In this document: positions 1-10,214 of the stretch, one piece after another | How positions within the stretch are numbered: position 1 is the stretch's first letter | How the letters are laid out: each line of letters starts with the position of its first letter | DNA from: Hyphodiscus hymeniophilus | Taxonomy: Eukaryota; Ascomycota; Leotiomycetes; Helotiales; Hyphodiscaceae | Assembly: GCA_016508695.1 (NCBI GenBank) | Contig: VNKQ01000002.1 | Coordinates: 186,001-250,000 of the forward strand | Length of the DNA stretch: 64,000 nt | Reading direction: 5' to 3' | Position numbers and translations under genes: made by a program | Notes under the pieces: generated by a model | Databases searched by the model: none | Told to the model about the DNA's origin: nothing | The model's input: the letters and a program-made list of their open reading frames with translations, nothing else

Positions 1-1448
1 CGCTGTAGGCCCTTGAGCTCCAGAACCCAGGTACTAACAGTTGTCAGGCAGCCGCAAAACCCGTCTTCAATGCCTTGGAGCACTTGACAACCGGTTTTGC
101 TACCGCCAATCAGTCCAGAAACCAATGGCGCTCGTTGCAAGTCCCAGCTCATGCCGAGGATTATGGTGCCGAGAATGTTGACCACAAATGTCCCAAGCGG
201 AAACGAAATCAGCTTTCCATTAAGGTGCAGTGAGGCGTGGAAACGTAAAAGACAGCCAATAGGTGCAAAGACTAAGGCGAACAAGATTTGTCCCCTCCAT
301 GTTTCCGCTGCCCATTTTGTGCGTCCGTTGCCGGCAGGTCCGTCTGGGCGATCAGGTGGCCAAATGGCCATGACAACACAGCTTAGCCAAGCTCCCCACG
401 CGAGCGGCACAATGGCAGGATCTAAAAATCTTCTAAGGTTTGCTCGAGGCAATTTCGAGAGGATTGGCTCGAGGGCAACGGCGGAATCCGCACCGACGTG
501 AAGAGCACACATGCACAACGAAACTTCTAGCAGAATGACAGCCAACACTGACATGACGCTATAGCCAGCATCGCGACTATATGTCTGCCCAACTTCCGTG
601 CCGGTGCTAGTGTATGTTATCGTGGCTAATCCATTATCCATAGCCAGGAATACGTCGCGTACGAAGGAGGAGAAGGATGTGAACGAGCCGCAAAACCCAA
701 CCGCAAGTCCAATGAAGAGAGGGACTGTCTTTTTTGCGGCATTATGTTCTTTTTTGGCAGCTGCAAGCAGCGTTTCCGAATTTGGACTTCCGTCGTCAGA
801 AGTATTGCTACTGTCTTCAGCCGTGCCGCGATGTTTTTCCTGTGCAGCGTTCCACTCTCTGCGGAAGAGAAAACGATCCTCGCTCAGGTAGCCCATTACA
901 AAGCATCCGCTCACATTTGCCCATATTTCCGTAATGATGACGGGTGCGCTGGGATAGGTCGTTAATGCTGTGATGCCAAGTCGTGCGAGCGTTCCCAGAA
1001 TAGCGAAAAGAATAAGATAGGAGGTAACATAAAGATGAGTCAAAAGGCGCTGCCTTTTTTTCGCGGGAGAGGGTTCGGGCCTTTCACCAAGTTGCTCCTC
1101 GCGGGCTTCGTCATCTTCGTATGTTCTTTCTTTGGCCCGTTCTTCCTCGAGATCATGATGCTCGGAGAAGTGGTGCTCCTCGGGGTTTTCAATTGGTGAT
1201 GGGCCAACCAATTCGTCAAGGTTTATGTATTGGTCGGACTCGTCCTCGTTCTTGTTTCCATCGCTTCGATGGGAGACTGCATCTTCTTTCTCTCCCTCCC
1301 GTACGCCTTCAAGGTCGTCCTGAAACTTTGGGGATAGGTGGGGGTTCTCGATAGGTTCAGGATCCGCGAGTTCGTCTAAATTGGCGTATGAATCTGGCAT
1401 TTCATAGTCATCGCTCGCTGAAGTATGGGGTGCAGATTGTTTAGACAT
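1..1448 (-). CDS. FEX1: Fluoride export protein, two CrcB domains (partial, cut by left edge)
   Basis: Plasma-membrane fluoride exporter/channel of the fungal FEX family, which protects cells from environmental fluoride. The ATG is at 1446-1448 and the frame stays open to base 1 with no visible intron, so the C-terminus lies outside the window. The first ~140 residues are acidic and charged, and this tail carries an imperfect duplication of NLDEL..P.PIENP (about residues 23-36 and 76-89). Membrane segments follow. The first CrcB signature, GFCGSFTSFSSF, lies near 640-690 and the second, GFCGCLTTVSTW, near 20-60. Having both signatures in one chain is the fungal fused form; bacteria use dimers of a single-domain protein. 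The amidase gene lies upstream on the same strand. Family assignment is confident; the role of the N-terminal tail is unknown. Confidence 0.92.
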   Translation of the reverse strand, partial: MSKQSAPHTSASDDYEMPDSYANLDELADPEPIENPHLSPKFQDDLEGVREGEKEDAVSHRSDGNKNEDESDQYINLDELVGPSPIENPEEHHFSEHHDLEEERAKERTYEDDEAREEQLGERPEPSPAKKRQRLLTHLYVTSYLILFAILGTLARLGITALTTYPSAPVIITEIWANVSGCFVMGYLSEDRFLFRREWNAAQEKHRGTAEDSSNTSDDGSPNSETLLAAAKKEHNAAKKTVPLFIGLAVGFCGSFTSFSSFVRDVFLAMDNGLATITYTSTGTEVGQTYSRDAGYSVMSVLAVILLEVSLCMCALHVGADSAVALEPILSKLPRANLRRFLDPAIVPLAWGAWLSCVVMAIWPPDRPDGPAGNGRTKWAAETWRGQILFALVFAPIGCLLRFHASLHLNGKLISFPLGTFVVNILGTIILGMSWDLQRAPLVSGLIGGSKTGCQVLQGIEDGFCGCLTTVSTWVLELKGLQ

Positions 1449-1988
1449 ATCTGTGGTAGCTTTGAAACACTCGGCGAATGTAGACCTAAGGGAATCAAAG
1501 AGCGTGATTGATAAACAGAAGTGCTATGAAATGAAAGCGATTGGATGTCGAAGGTCGTGAGTAATTGGCTGGTGGAAGAGAAACTAGATAACACAGGGAA
1601 ATATCTCAAAAGCATACTCGAAGCATTCATTATGGTTCGCAAAATGGAGCATGCCCAGCAAAATGTACGGAAACCTTTCAAGAAGAGTGGATCTCGCGAG
1701 AACTAATGTAATGGAGTACTAGCGTTCCCGAAGATGCCACCTAGGCTACTTCGAGACTAGTCATAAGATTTTCAGGATAATTCAAAGGGCAAAAGCGAGG
1801 TATATGACGACAGCAGTAACATCCTATTACTCCTACCAAATTTACGATCCGCCTGATGTGCATCGGAGTATATGAAGCTCCGGAAGTTGTGAAGCTTTCG
1901 ATCGGTCAATCTTAGCAGAGATGAGGGACTTAAGAGAATAGAGTCTAAATGGAATTACATATAGACTGTCTGATATAGTTCTCAATAT
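1449..1988. other. Intergenic: FEX1 upstream / amidase downstream region
   Basis: About 540 bases between two minus-strand genes. It should hold the FEX1 promoter and the amidase 3' end. The only open frames are short and unlike any family I recognise. No repeat was seen. Confidence 0.6.
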
Positions 1989-4204
1989 CTACTTGCCTTT
2001 GAAGTCTTGCAACGCATTCGAGACAGCTTCCGTAAGGCCCAGAACCTTCTCTTCTTGAAATCGTCGTCCAACCATTTGAAGTCCAACAGGAGCACCATCA
2101 AACAAGTCCTTACGATCTATTTCAGTTAACTCTTATCAGCTGATGTTTATTTGGGTGATCGAGGTTGATCAAGGGAACAGTTGTATACTTACACGTGCGC
2201 CATACCGCTTCGTCAATCTGATTTAGTGGCTCGTACTGTGGATTTTCGAGGTCAAGAGAACGATCCGCAAAAGTGACAGGGAAAGTGACAGCCGTATAAT
2301 CGAGGAAGTTGACTATACCAGAATATGCTTGAAGCCATAGTATATTAGTCTAAATGGACTTCTTTAAGTGCTGTGTTCCATACCATAGTACGAAAATAAT
2401 CCTTCCTGTACAGCAGCGCTCGGCGCAACTGGCATAATGACTCCATCAACTACCCTTTTCTGAATAGTTCGCTCGCGACTACTCATCCAATATTGTTGGT
2501 ATACTTCCCGATAGTCCTGACGCCTTTGGCAAAGACTCCAAAACTCTGCGCTCGAAGATGGTTCGGTTTGGACATCGTCATACCAAGCACGCATTTGTTC
2601 CATCGGAGGCTCGCCGCTTGCGTCTATAGCTTGACGGATCTCTTGGCCCGCTGTAGACCCGAGTATCTGAAACTAGATAAAATCAGATTAAATCTTAGGC
2701 ATGGATTAAGTACCACCTTACCAGTAAGTCCGCCGCAAGATTATGGCTAGGAGGGTCCCAGTCAACAACCTAGAATTCCGTATAAATGCCTGCAAGATAG
2801 GTTGGATATAGCAGCGAACCTCATATCCACGCTCCAATAGTGCATCTCGAACAATCTTCAACGCTCTCTGTACCGGTGGATGTGGGTTGACAGTCTTGTC
2901 GCAACCCATGATACCAAAAACTAGCTTTCCGTTCCTCTCACCATGCTTACAGGAGCGATTTCGGACGCTTTGAAGCACGTCATCCTTCCATGGCATTTCG
3001 ATAACGTCAATATCATTGTTCCAGGGAAGAGTCTCAAGTACAGCTCTTGTCATTATGATCAGGGATGGGAGATCTCGGGTCATTGCTCCTACTACGCTGT
3101 TGGTCACTGGAAGGCCCGGTAGCTGCGAAGTGTGAACATCGAGTCTTCGCAATAAGCATGGAACACGTACACTGGTGACTAAACCGCTCGCAGGCAATCG
3201 GCCGTATGAAGCACGAATGCCGTAGAGACTGTTAAACGAAGATGGAATTCGTATCGATCCAGCTAGATATCAATTGTCAGTGGTGTGTACGTCAGCTGAG
3301 GAACACAGGCCGTGCCCAACGGACCTATATCAGAACCCCATCCAACTGGAGAACCCTTCATAGCTAGAAGAGCCCCTTCGCCTACTCGAGGACTAAGCTT
3401 AGAAAGATAGCCGTATTGTCTTGGAGATTCTTACTGACCTCCTGACGCTCCTCCTGCAGATAAGTTGCGGTTGTATGGATTGATTGTCGACCCAATAATG
3501 TTATTACTCGTTTCGCCCATCTGCAGGAATCCACTATTAACTGCTTGCCCTGAATGGCGAATTTGGCCTGATAGGTAGACAGAGTTGAGGTTCTAACTGA
3601 CCAGCATGCTCATGGGTACATTTGTCTTTACAAAGAAAACAGTTCCCAGATTGCGAAGACCTTTTACCAAAGCTCCCTCATCTTCAAAGCCCTTAGGATC
3701 TCCAAGCCAACTTGCGTACCCACAGGCACTTGCTAATCCTTCGATGTTGAATCTGTCCTTCATGCTAACTGGCAAGCCGTGCAATGGCCCCACCGTCCGC
3801 CCATTCGCAAGTAGATATTCATCAAGCCATTGCGCTCGCTCTTCTGCGGCGACGAAGCATATTTCGGATAGACAGTTCGTCTACAAAATAAGTTAACTAC
3901 TGTACAAAAAGGAGGAAATGCCACAATTGATACAGACTAGCTGATGCGCGAGCGCCGCTCGATGACAGAATGCTCGAGTGACATCTAGGGAGGTCCATTC
4001 CAGCGACCGAATCTTCTCCAGTATTTTGTCAGTGGGACTGTCTGTAATTCCGACTTCTAGCGGATGCAAGAATCTGCAGATGTAATGCGTAACATCGCGC
4101 AGGGTGGCAGTCGAAGGCACATCAGCCGGATTGATTTTCCACGGTTGTGGAATAAGGCTGAGAAGGCTAGCTTTCTTGGCCGCTGCAACTGTCTCCCATC
4201 CCAT
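1989..4204 (-). CDS. AmdS-type amidase (amidase-signature family), nine exons
   Basis: Amidase-signature hydrolase close to fungal acetamidase AmdS, which cleaves small amides to the acid and ammonia. Exons (descending): 4204-3938, 3880-3602, 3520-3439, 3381-3325, 3262-2820, 2769-2722, 2666-2384, 2312-2193, 2116-1989, giving 568 aa, close to the usual ~550. Visible blocks: GPLHGLPVSMKD with the catalytic Lys, the glycine-rich loop GGASGGEGALL, and GSDIAGSIRIP with the nucleophile Ser. The C-terminal block GAPVGLQMVGRRF is typical. The loop is normally GGSSGG; here the first Ser, which I take to be the cis-Ser of the Ser-cisSer-Lys triad, is Ala (codon GCG). All splice phases fit. The true substrate is not known. 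Confidence 0.88.
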
Positions 4205-4971
4205 GACTACTGTCCTAGAACGAGCTTTCGCAAGGTGGTGAATGTAGTGCAGTGGTTATCTTAATGAAGGACAAAAATTGGTAAGCTGACTGACATCATC
4301 GTTATTCGTGAGCCCTTGTCACATGTTTATGACGCGAATCCACAAAAGGAATAGCAAGTTTCTGTGTATCTTGCTGGGGTTGTGCAGCTGTGCTCGACCC
4401 CCTACTTACCTAACATCCGGCCGTCCCTTCCGAGGCCTACTATGGTACTCGTGGAAACAGAATGTTAATTTGATTCTAGCAGGTTCCGCGTTAACAGGGA
4501 TAATTGACCAATGGTTCTTTCAGATTGGAAGAAGTATTACCTGGATCAGTTTGGCTTGGAAGTGGAGACTTGACATCTGTCACCCCAGGTACGAAGTAGA
4601 ATTCGGGACATGGCGCATGATGACTATGATGCAATCCTCACTAGTAAAGGACAAAGCGAATGAAACTGTTAGGTATTTGCTATGATCACGTGTAAGTCTC
4701 TCGGAAGCAATAGGGCTTCTAGCGCTCCCGAAGGCCCCGCTTACCTTCTACGTAAACCACCTCTATCCATGGCAAGGGAGGAGCACCATGGGGTGCAGCC
4801 TCATGACGAAATTTCTCAATGTCACAGATTGGGGACGTCTCTGACTCCTCTCACATTCGAGTTACAGAATCTTGCACGGTTATTGCGAGTTAATGTTGCC
4901 ATTTACTTCCAGCTAGGATAGAAGCTGCACCATCACGGATCTCAAGACAAACTGCAATCAAACACTACCAG
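4205..4971. other. Intergenic, divergent promoter region
   Basis: About 770 bases between the amidase start (minus) and the arrestin-like gene start (plus). One 125-codon plus-strand open frame (4308-4685) has no recognisable domain and looks fortuitous. No repeat was seen. Confidence 0.5.
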
Positions 4972-6394
4972 ATGCCCCATCGTACCCAGCCAAGATCTAA
5001 AGTTGGCATCTTTCTGGTGGAGGATTGCCATATCAAAGGGAAACGCATCAGATATCGGGGCAGTGATATCTTAGAGGGTTTCGTAGAGGTGTTCGCTCCT
5101 GACTCGTCATTATATGATGTCAAGATCTCTTTTGAAGGTTTGTATAAGTACTCACAGCTTGAGATATTTCTGACGGTGTATAGGAGTTATCAGAACATGG
5201 CTAGGCTTTAACGTAAATGCCCAATCTGATACCTGCGTTCGGACTGGAGAGTTTAAGGCGCGTCAACCGTTCCACAATTTGATACTTTTCGCTCATAGCG
5301 ATGGATAGTTTCTTCGGGAAGTTCAACATGTCAAAGCCGAGCAGCAAAATTTCGAATTTGCTAAACATCAAAATCAGTGCCGTATTCGATTTCGGTTTAG
5401 TATCCCAGAGCAGCTCATCTCGGCAAGAGCAAATATCTCCTCAGAATATCTCAGTCTCGCTCCATCCACCAAATTGGGTCATGCCTTCAAAGGAAATGTT
5501 CCTGTACGCACATACATGCAACCTCGAATCATGTACATGATTACTGCCGACTTGGTGAAGCGTGATGAGAATGACATATGGGGGATTTGCCATGACGAGC
5601 TCGAAGTCGAAGTCATGCCATCAACAAAGGCTCCACCACCACTTCAGCTTGTCCATTATCCATCCGAATTTATAATAAACTCCCAGAGCTCGCTGAGACG
5701 ACACTTGTGGTGTCGATCAATGGGAACACTTCGCGTCTCGAGCTGGGAACCAGAAGCAATCAATTTAGCAGTATCTACCCCGAAGGCCACAACTTTGGCT
5801 GTTGCCAAGATGACATTGACCCCGCACCAGAATTTTGCTGCTTTGCTGAGGCCGTACGAGTGGGAAATCATCGCCAAAACTTGGTTGAAGGCACGAACCT
5901 TTTGCTCGACCAAAGTCTTTGAGGAAATACCGATCATCCCTTTGCTGAAAGCGGATCCTTCTCTACAGATGCACGTTGAGACAACTGAGTCTGAGAGTCG
6001 CAAGTGTAATTCCCTGGGATGGCGTTTGGATCGACTGTCAACCCAGGGCACTATCGAGTCCGAAGAAGGGCTGGCACCATGGACTACCTTCTTGAGGATA
6101 TCAATCAGTAGCCCAAAACACCTGGTACCGACATTCTTGACTGCCCTCGCAGCTCATCGATATTCTCTTTGCCTATCACTATCAATCACAGGATTCTCGC
6201 ATCGACCACTTTACTTGGAGGTTCCAGTTCAGGTTGTCTATGATGATACACAGAGGGATAGCAGGATGAAAGATGTTGATCAAAGTAAAGAGCAGCGAGG
6301 TGATAACGAGCTCGTGGGGATGCTGGCACCGTTGACTGTGCAGGACTTGGGGCATTCTCTCGAACAGCTGCCGAAATATTCGTACTTTTACTAG
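4972..6394 (+). pseudogene. Arrestin-like protein gene with one in-frame TAG
   Basis: The N-terminal half reads as an arrestin-N beta-sandwich like those of fungal alpha-arrestins, adaptors for ubiquitin-dependent endocytosis of transporters. Exon 1 is 4972-5141, a 52 bp intron follows (5142-5193), and exon 2 is 5194-6394. Recognisable stretches are VGIFLVEDCHIKGKRIRYRG, VKISFEG, then TWLGFN directly after the intron. At 5306-5308 (codon 95 of the 456-codon model) a TAG interrupts otherwise continuous homology-like sequence (AHSDG, stop, FLREVQHVKAE). CAG to TAG would be a single C-to-T change. No intron with good sites removes the stop and keeps frame. The rest is open to TAA-free sequence ending near 6394. 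It could be a recent pseudogene, a strain-specific null or a sequence error. Confidence 0.6.
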
Positions 6395-7439
6395 AAAGTA
6401 AACAAAATGAACAAAATGTACAAGTATGGCTGTAACAACAGAGTGTTTTACTGAAATCAATTTGAGTAGCTATCTGGCCTGAGTCTCAAGCCTTTAGCAC
6501 AGTGTCCTCCGAAATACCCAGTTGCAATGAGGTCGTGATAATCATCCAGTCCAGGCCTCCCTCATGCCATTATTTGGAAAATCATCAACATTTGCGGAAA
6601 TTGACTCACATCATGCTTGAACGGCCATGACAACTGACAGAAACATAAGAAAAAGACCTCGAAAAAGCCTAGTAGTCTAAAGCGGCAGCTAGGTTTTTCC
6701 CAACGGTAGCGTCACGTTTATTGTGGCTGTCTTCGTATCTTCTAGGCTTCCCATATATAACTAGCTGCTGTGTAGTCGCCCCATGTGAACTTAGCAATAG
6801 TGCGGAACACGTCTAAGGATATTAAGCCTAGTTCAAAGTCAAACTGCTCGCACTAGACATTAGCAACCTGGCTCCTACTCTATTATGTAGGGCGTACGGT
6901 ACGAAATGTTATATATCCCTAGCTTAAAGTCGTGCAAAGATAGGTGCTCAAGTGTGAGGCCTAAGGAACCGAGACATAAACCTAGAATGCGGGTTAGACG
7001 ACTACTCAAGTCATTAGGTATCGAGGGAGGCTCGAAGGACAAAACTAAAATCTCGTTGCGAGAAGCGTCGAGAGGCTTGTACTAAATGCGTTGCGAGGGA
7101 GAGCCTAAGGCTAGATCTATATTTAATCGTTAATATCGATAAGGGTTTGGAATGACTTGATTGAAGTAAACATTTCAAACACTATAGAAATAAATTGTGG
7201 TTGGGATTAGTAAAGACTACGTCGATTTATCCAACTGGGATGGGCAGCCTAGCGTGCCTACTATGCGACACCACCGACTAGAGGATTGGCTGCACCCATG
7301 CATCGATACTTAACAGGATGTACTGTATCCCATTTAATGCCAAACGACTAGTAGGGTTGGCCGGTTCGGTAGGGCCATTTGCGTAAGCGAGGCTTGAACA
7401 GTCACGAGACCAAATTGAGATCACGTGAATACATAAACT
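6395..7439. other. Gene-free transition into AT-rich island
   Basis: No coding sequence seen. A/T content and TA dinucleotides rise along this stretch. It probably contains the 3' end of the arrestin-like gene and then old repeat sequence; no family could be named. Confidence 0.5.
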
Positions 7440-7850
7440 CTTGTACAAGGAAATAGTTGGTACAAAGGCTGGTTTAGCACTAAAATACTATTAGTACTAA
7501 CGCACAGTTGGTGCTATAATCCGATTGGTGCTAAGAAACTAATAATGCTATTAAACTATTGGTACGAACCACTTGCTAGTACCATAGAAATATTTGTACT
7601 AGGGAACAGTTAGTACAAATTGTAAGGGTTCTAGATACAAGACGTAACGCGAGGAGTAAAAGAAGAATAACGCGGGAAGCCATCCTTAAATAGACGTTCC
7701 ATATGACTCATCATGTGACTCAACGTCACGTTATCACGTGGTTTCGTGACACAAATAAGATGTTAGTACTATAGAACTAATAATACGAAGAAATAATTAG
7801 TGCAAACAAATAGTCGGTATAAAGGAACCGTGCCAGGAATTTACCCACAC
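7440..7850. repeat. Degenerate ~17 bp tandem repeat with core TTRGTRC
   Basis: A motif of the form TTGGTACTA/TTAGTACTA followed by ~8-9 variable bases recurs about every 16-18 bases from 7450 to 7620, and again from 7760 to 7840. The two blocks are separated by a stretch rich in CACGTG and GTCACG...CGTGAC inverted pairs (7700-7750). About ten copies were counted by eye in the first block. Copies differ mostly by C/T and G/A changes, as expected if the array was mutated by RIP. No open frame is present. Confidence 0.55.
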
Positions 7851-7924
7851 GACAATAGAATAAATTCACTTCACAAACTCAAAGCACGATCAATCCTTAA
7901 TTATATATATAATACTTAATTTAC

Positions 7925-8062
7925 CGGCTTCTAGGACTAGTAAGAGTCCCGGGATTGAGACGTATCCTAGGACTACCACTCCCAGGGCCTCCTATAGTCC
8001 TAAGAGTAAGTTTCCTAGGACCCTTATGGGTCCTAGGGGCTTATAGGGTCCTGAGAGTAAGC
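7925..8062. repeat. Palindrome-rich CCTAGGAC / GTCCTA block
   Basis: A GC-richer patch inside the AT-rich island, built of repeated TAGGAC, GTCCTA and GAGTCC words in both orientations. It includes a perfect hairpin at 8014-8037 with arms CCTAGGACCC and GGGTCCTAGG and a TTAT loop. Similar words occur inside the LTRs of the nearby retrotransposon (8605-8700 and 14895-14985), so this may be a remnant of a related element. Confidence 0.5.
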
Positions 8063-8174
8063 TGGGAAGAGGTTAAAATTGCGAAGGATTCTAAATACAA
8101 AGGTAGTATAAGAAATAATAACTATACTATTTAATCTCAATCGATCTCTCCTATCGTAATATATCTTACTCGTG

Positions 8175-8348
8175 GCTATTTCGCTAGACCAGGATATATA
8201 CAGCAACTATCACGCTAAATCAAGAGTATAAAGTAACAACGTCGAAGCCCGGCAAGCACTAGCATACGACGTCCTTAATAGCCTTAAATCAATCTGGGTA
8301 GGCCTTAAGCTCACTACTAGTAAAAGAAAGTCTACGAGGCCATATTAG
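8175..8348 (+). pseudogene. Short coding relic of an unidentified transposable element
   Basis: This frame reads plausible protein-like sequence (AISLDQDIYSNYHAKSR, one stop, then EARQALAYDVLNSLKSIWVG and LKLTTSKRK) with normal codon composition, unlike its AT-rich surroundings. It has one internal TAA and ends at TAG. It is not part of the Ty3/gypsy element, whose LTR starts at 8414. I cannot name the family; a transposon ORF fragment is the likeliest origin. Confidence 0.35.
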
Positions 8349-8413
8349 TAGCCTGTAAAACTGGCTCCGCCTTGGAATAGCCTTCTATTCTCACGCATTT
8401 GCTAGGGCCTTGC

Positions 8414-8821
8414 TATAACAAACCTCGACTTCTAGTAGTGGATCGTAGGCAAGTTAGTTGGGTTTGGGGTAGGCAGGGAAGCTAGTTAGTAGTCAAGCGT
8501 TATATAACTATTATAAGTTACTAAGTATATATAAAGATACTTTATTTGAGTTAAGTATAAAGCTTCTATTTATTAAAGAAATACTATTACTTATATAAAA
8601 CTTTTGTTATCTTAGAGTCCCGGGCTAAAGAGTCTAAAGTCCTTATCTTAAGGAGTCTAGAGTCTTTTATAGTAAGAGTCCTTAAATAGTCGGGACTCCT
8701 TGCTTATAAAACTCTATTACGTAACGTAAAGTAGTTTTTTACTCCCGTAATCTTTACTTATAGTTCTCTTATAACCTAGTTATCGAGCCTTAAGCTATAA
8801 GCTATTATATACTTTGTAATA
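8414..8821 (-). repeat. 3' LTR of the gypsy element
   Basis: About 408 bp, aligned by eye with 14709-15069 over nearly its whole length (shared words include AGATACTTTATTTGAGTTAA and TAGTTCTCTTATAACC). On the minus strand it starts TATTACAAAG, likely TGTTACAAAG before mutation, and ends GTTTGTTATA. A GC-richer central patch (8605-8700) differs strongly in length and sequence from that of the other LTR. Confidence 0.88.
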
Positions 8822-10214
8822 CTATCTTCCTCTTAGCTAGTATAGTCTCTTGCGTTAAATATATATAGGGAATATCTTTCGAAACGCTACTCTTTTTTTT
8901 TCTTTCTTATTACTTAATATACCTTTTATATATTATAAGAAATTAAAAGAATATATTATACTTGTAGTGCAAATTAAGAAATTAAACCGTTTTATTATTT
9001 CTTATTTTTATTATTAATAATATTATTATATATATCTTTTTAACTTAGTTAAATCTTTTTATTACTTTAAGTACGTTCGAGGGAAGTCTTCTTATAACTC
9101 CCCTAGTTATTATAAACCTCTTAAGAGGGTTTATTAGTTTTTTTATAAGCCTTATCTTAAGGCTATCCCGAGTTAAGAAAACCTTATCTCTTCTTTAATC
9201 CTTTAGTTTTTTACCTTCGAGTTAAACTCTTTCTTATTAGACGTGTCCTTAAACTTAATAGACCTCGACTAGGGTATATAAGACAATCCTCTTATATTAA
9301 ATACTTTTATTCTTAACGAAACTATTTTAAAAGATCTAAATAATTAAAGTTTTTCGTAGGTTCTTAAATATAGTTTATATTATTATACTCTTTTTACTTA
9401 ATAAGGTATTCTTACTAATTCCTATTTTGTTTAATACCTTTTATTTCTTTAACTTTATATATATCTAGATTGTTTTCTAGTTAGATTTTAATATTTATAA
9501 CTATAGCTATAAGTCCTTTTACTAGTTCTAGTAAGGAGATATAGAATATAAGGTATAATCGGGACTTTTCTAATAGTCTTAACTAATAATTAATTACTTT
9601 AATTCTTTTTAAAACTTTAAATAGTCTTAACTTCTTAAAGTTAAGTTTTGTATTAAGTTGTTTTGTCTTAATGTTTTTTTGTAAAAGGTAAACTCTATCC
9701 CCCTTTTAAAGTATTAGCTTTATACTTTGCTTTTTATTAGTATATATTATTATTCTAAGTCCGACGAATTTAATATCTCTAGCTAGTTATTTATATAATA
9801 TCCTTAATTTATCTATAAATATAAGTACGTATTAAGCCCTCTTATTATCCTTTTTTAGTTATCGATAGGCCTTTAGCTAGTATTTATAATTTGCAAAAAA
9901 TAGTAATATCCTAATAGGCTTGCTTTTTAAGCTATTATATACAAATTCCGCAATTAGTAATAGTTTTACTTAATTATTTTGTTTTTAGTTTATATAGCTT
10001 TATAAGTATTATTCTAGCGTTTAGTTTAGTCTCTTTATTTGTCTATTTGTTTATAAGTAAAAGGCTATAAATAGTTTATAGTTTACTTTAAGTTATATTA
10101 TTAGTAATAACTAGAACTTTAAAGTAAAGAGTTTGTCTTTATTTAACGTGATTTTATCTAGTAGTCTATATCGACTAACAATTATTTTTATAAATATATA
10201 TATAAGCTCCGCTA

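Noticed and set aside
4488..4505. I-SceI-like homing site word TAACAGGGATAAT
   Set aside because: The order of the half-sites does not match the 18 bp recognition sequence and no homing endonuclease gene is present.
5243..5308. Intron GTTCGG...ATAG that would remove the arrestin-like TAG
   Set aside because: The donor is atypical and the intron would delete about 22 residues that read as conserved arrestin sequence; other GT donors break phase.
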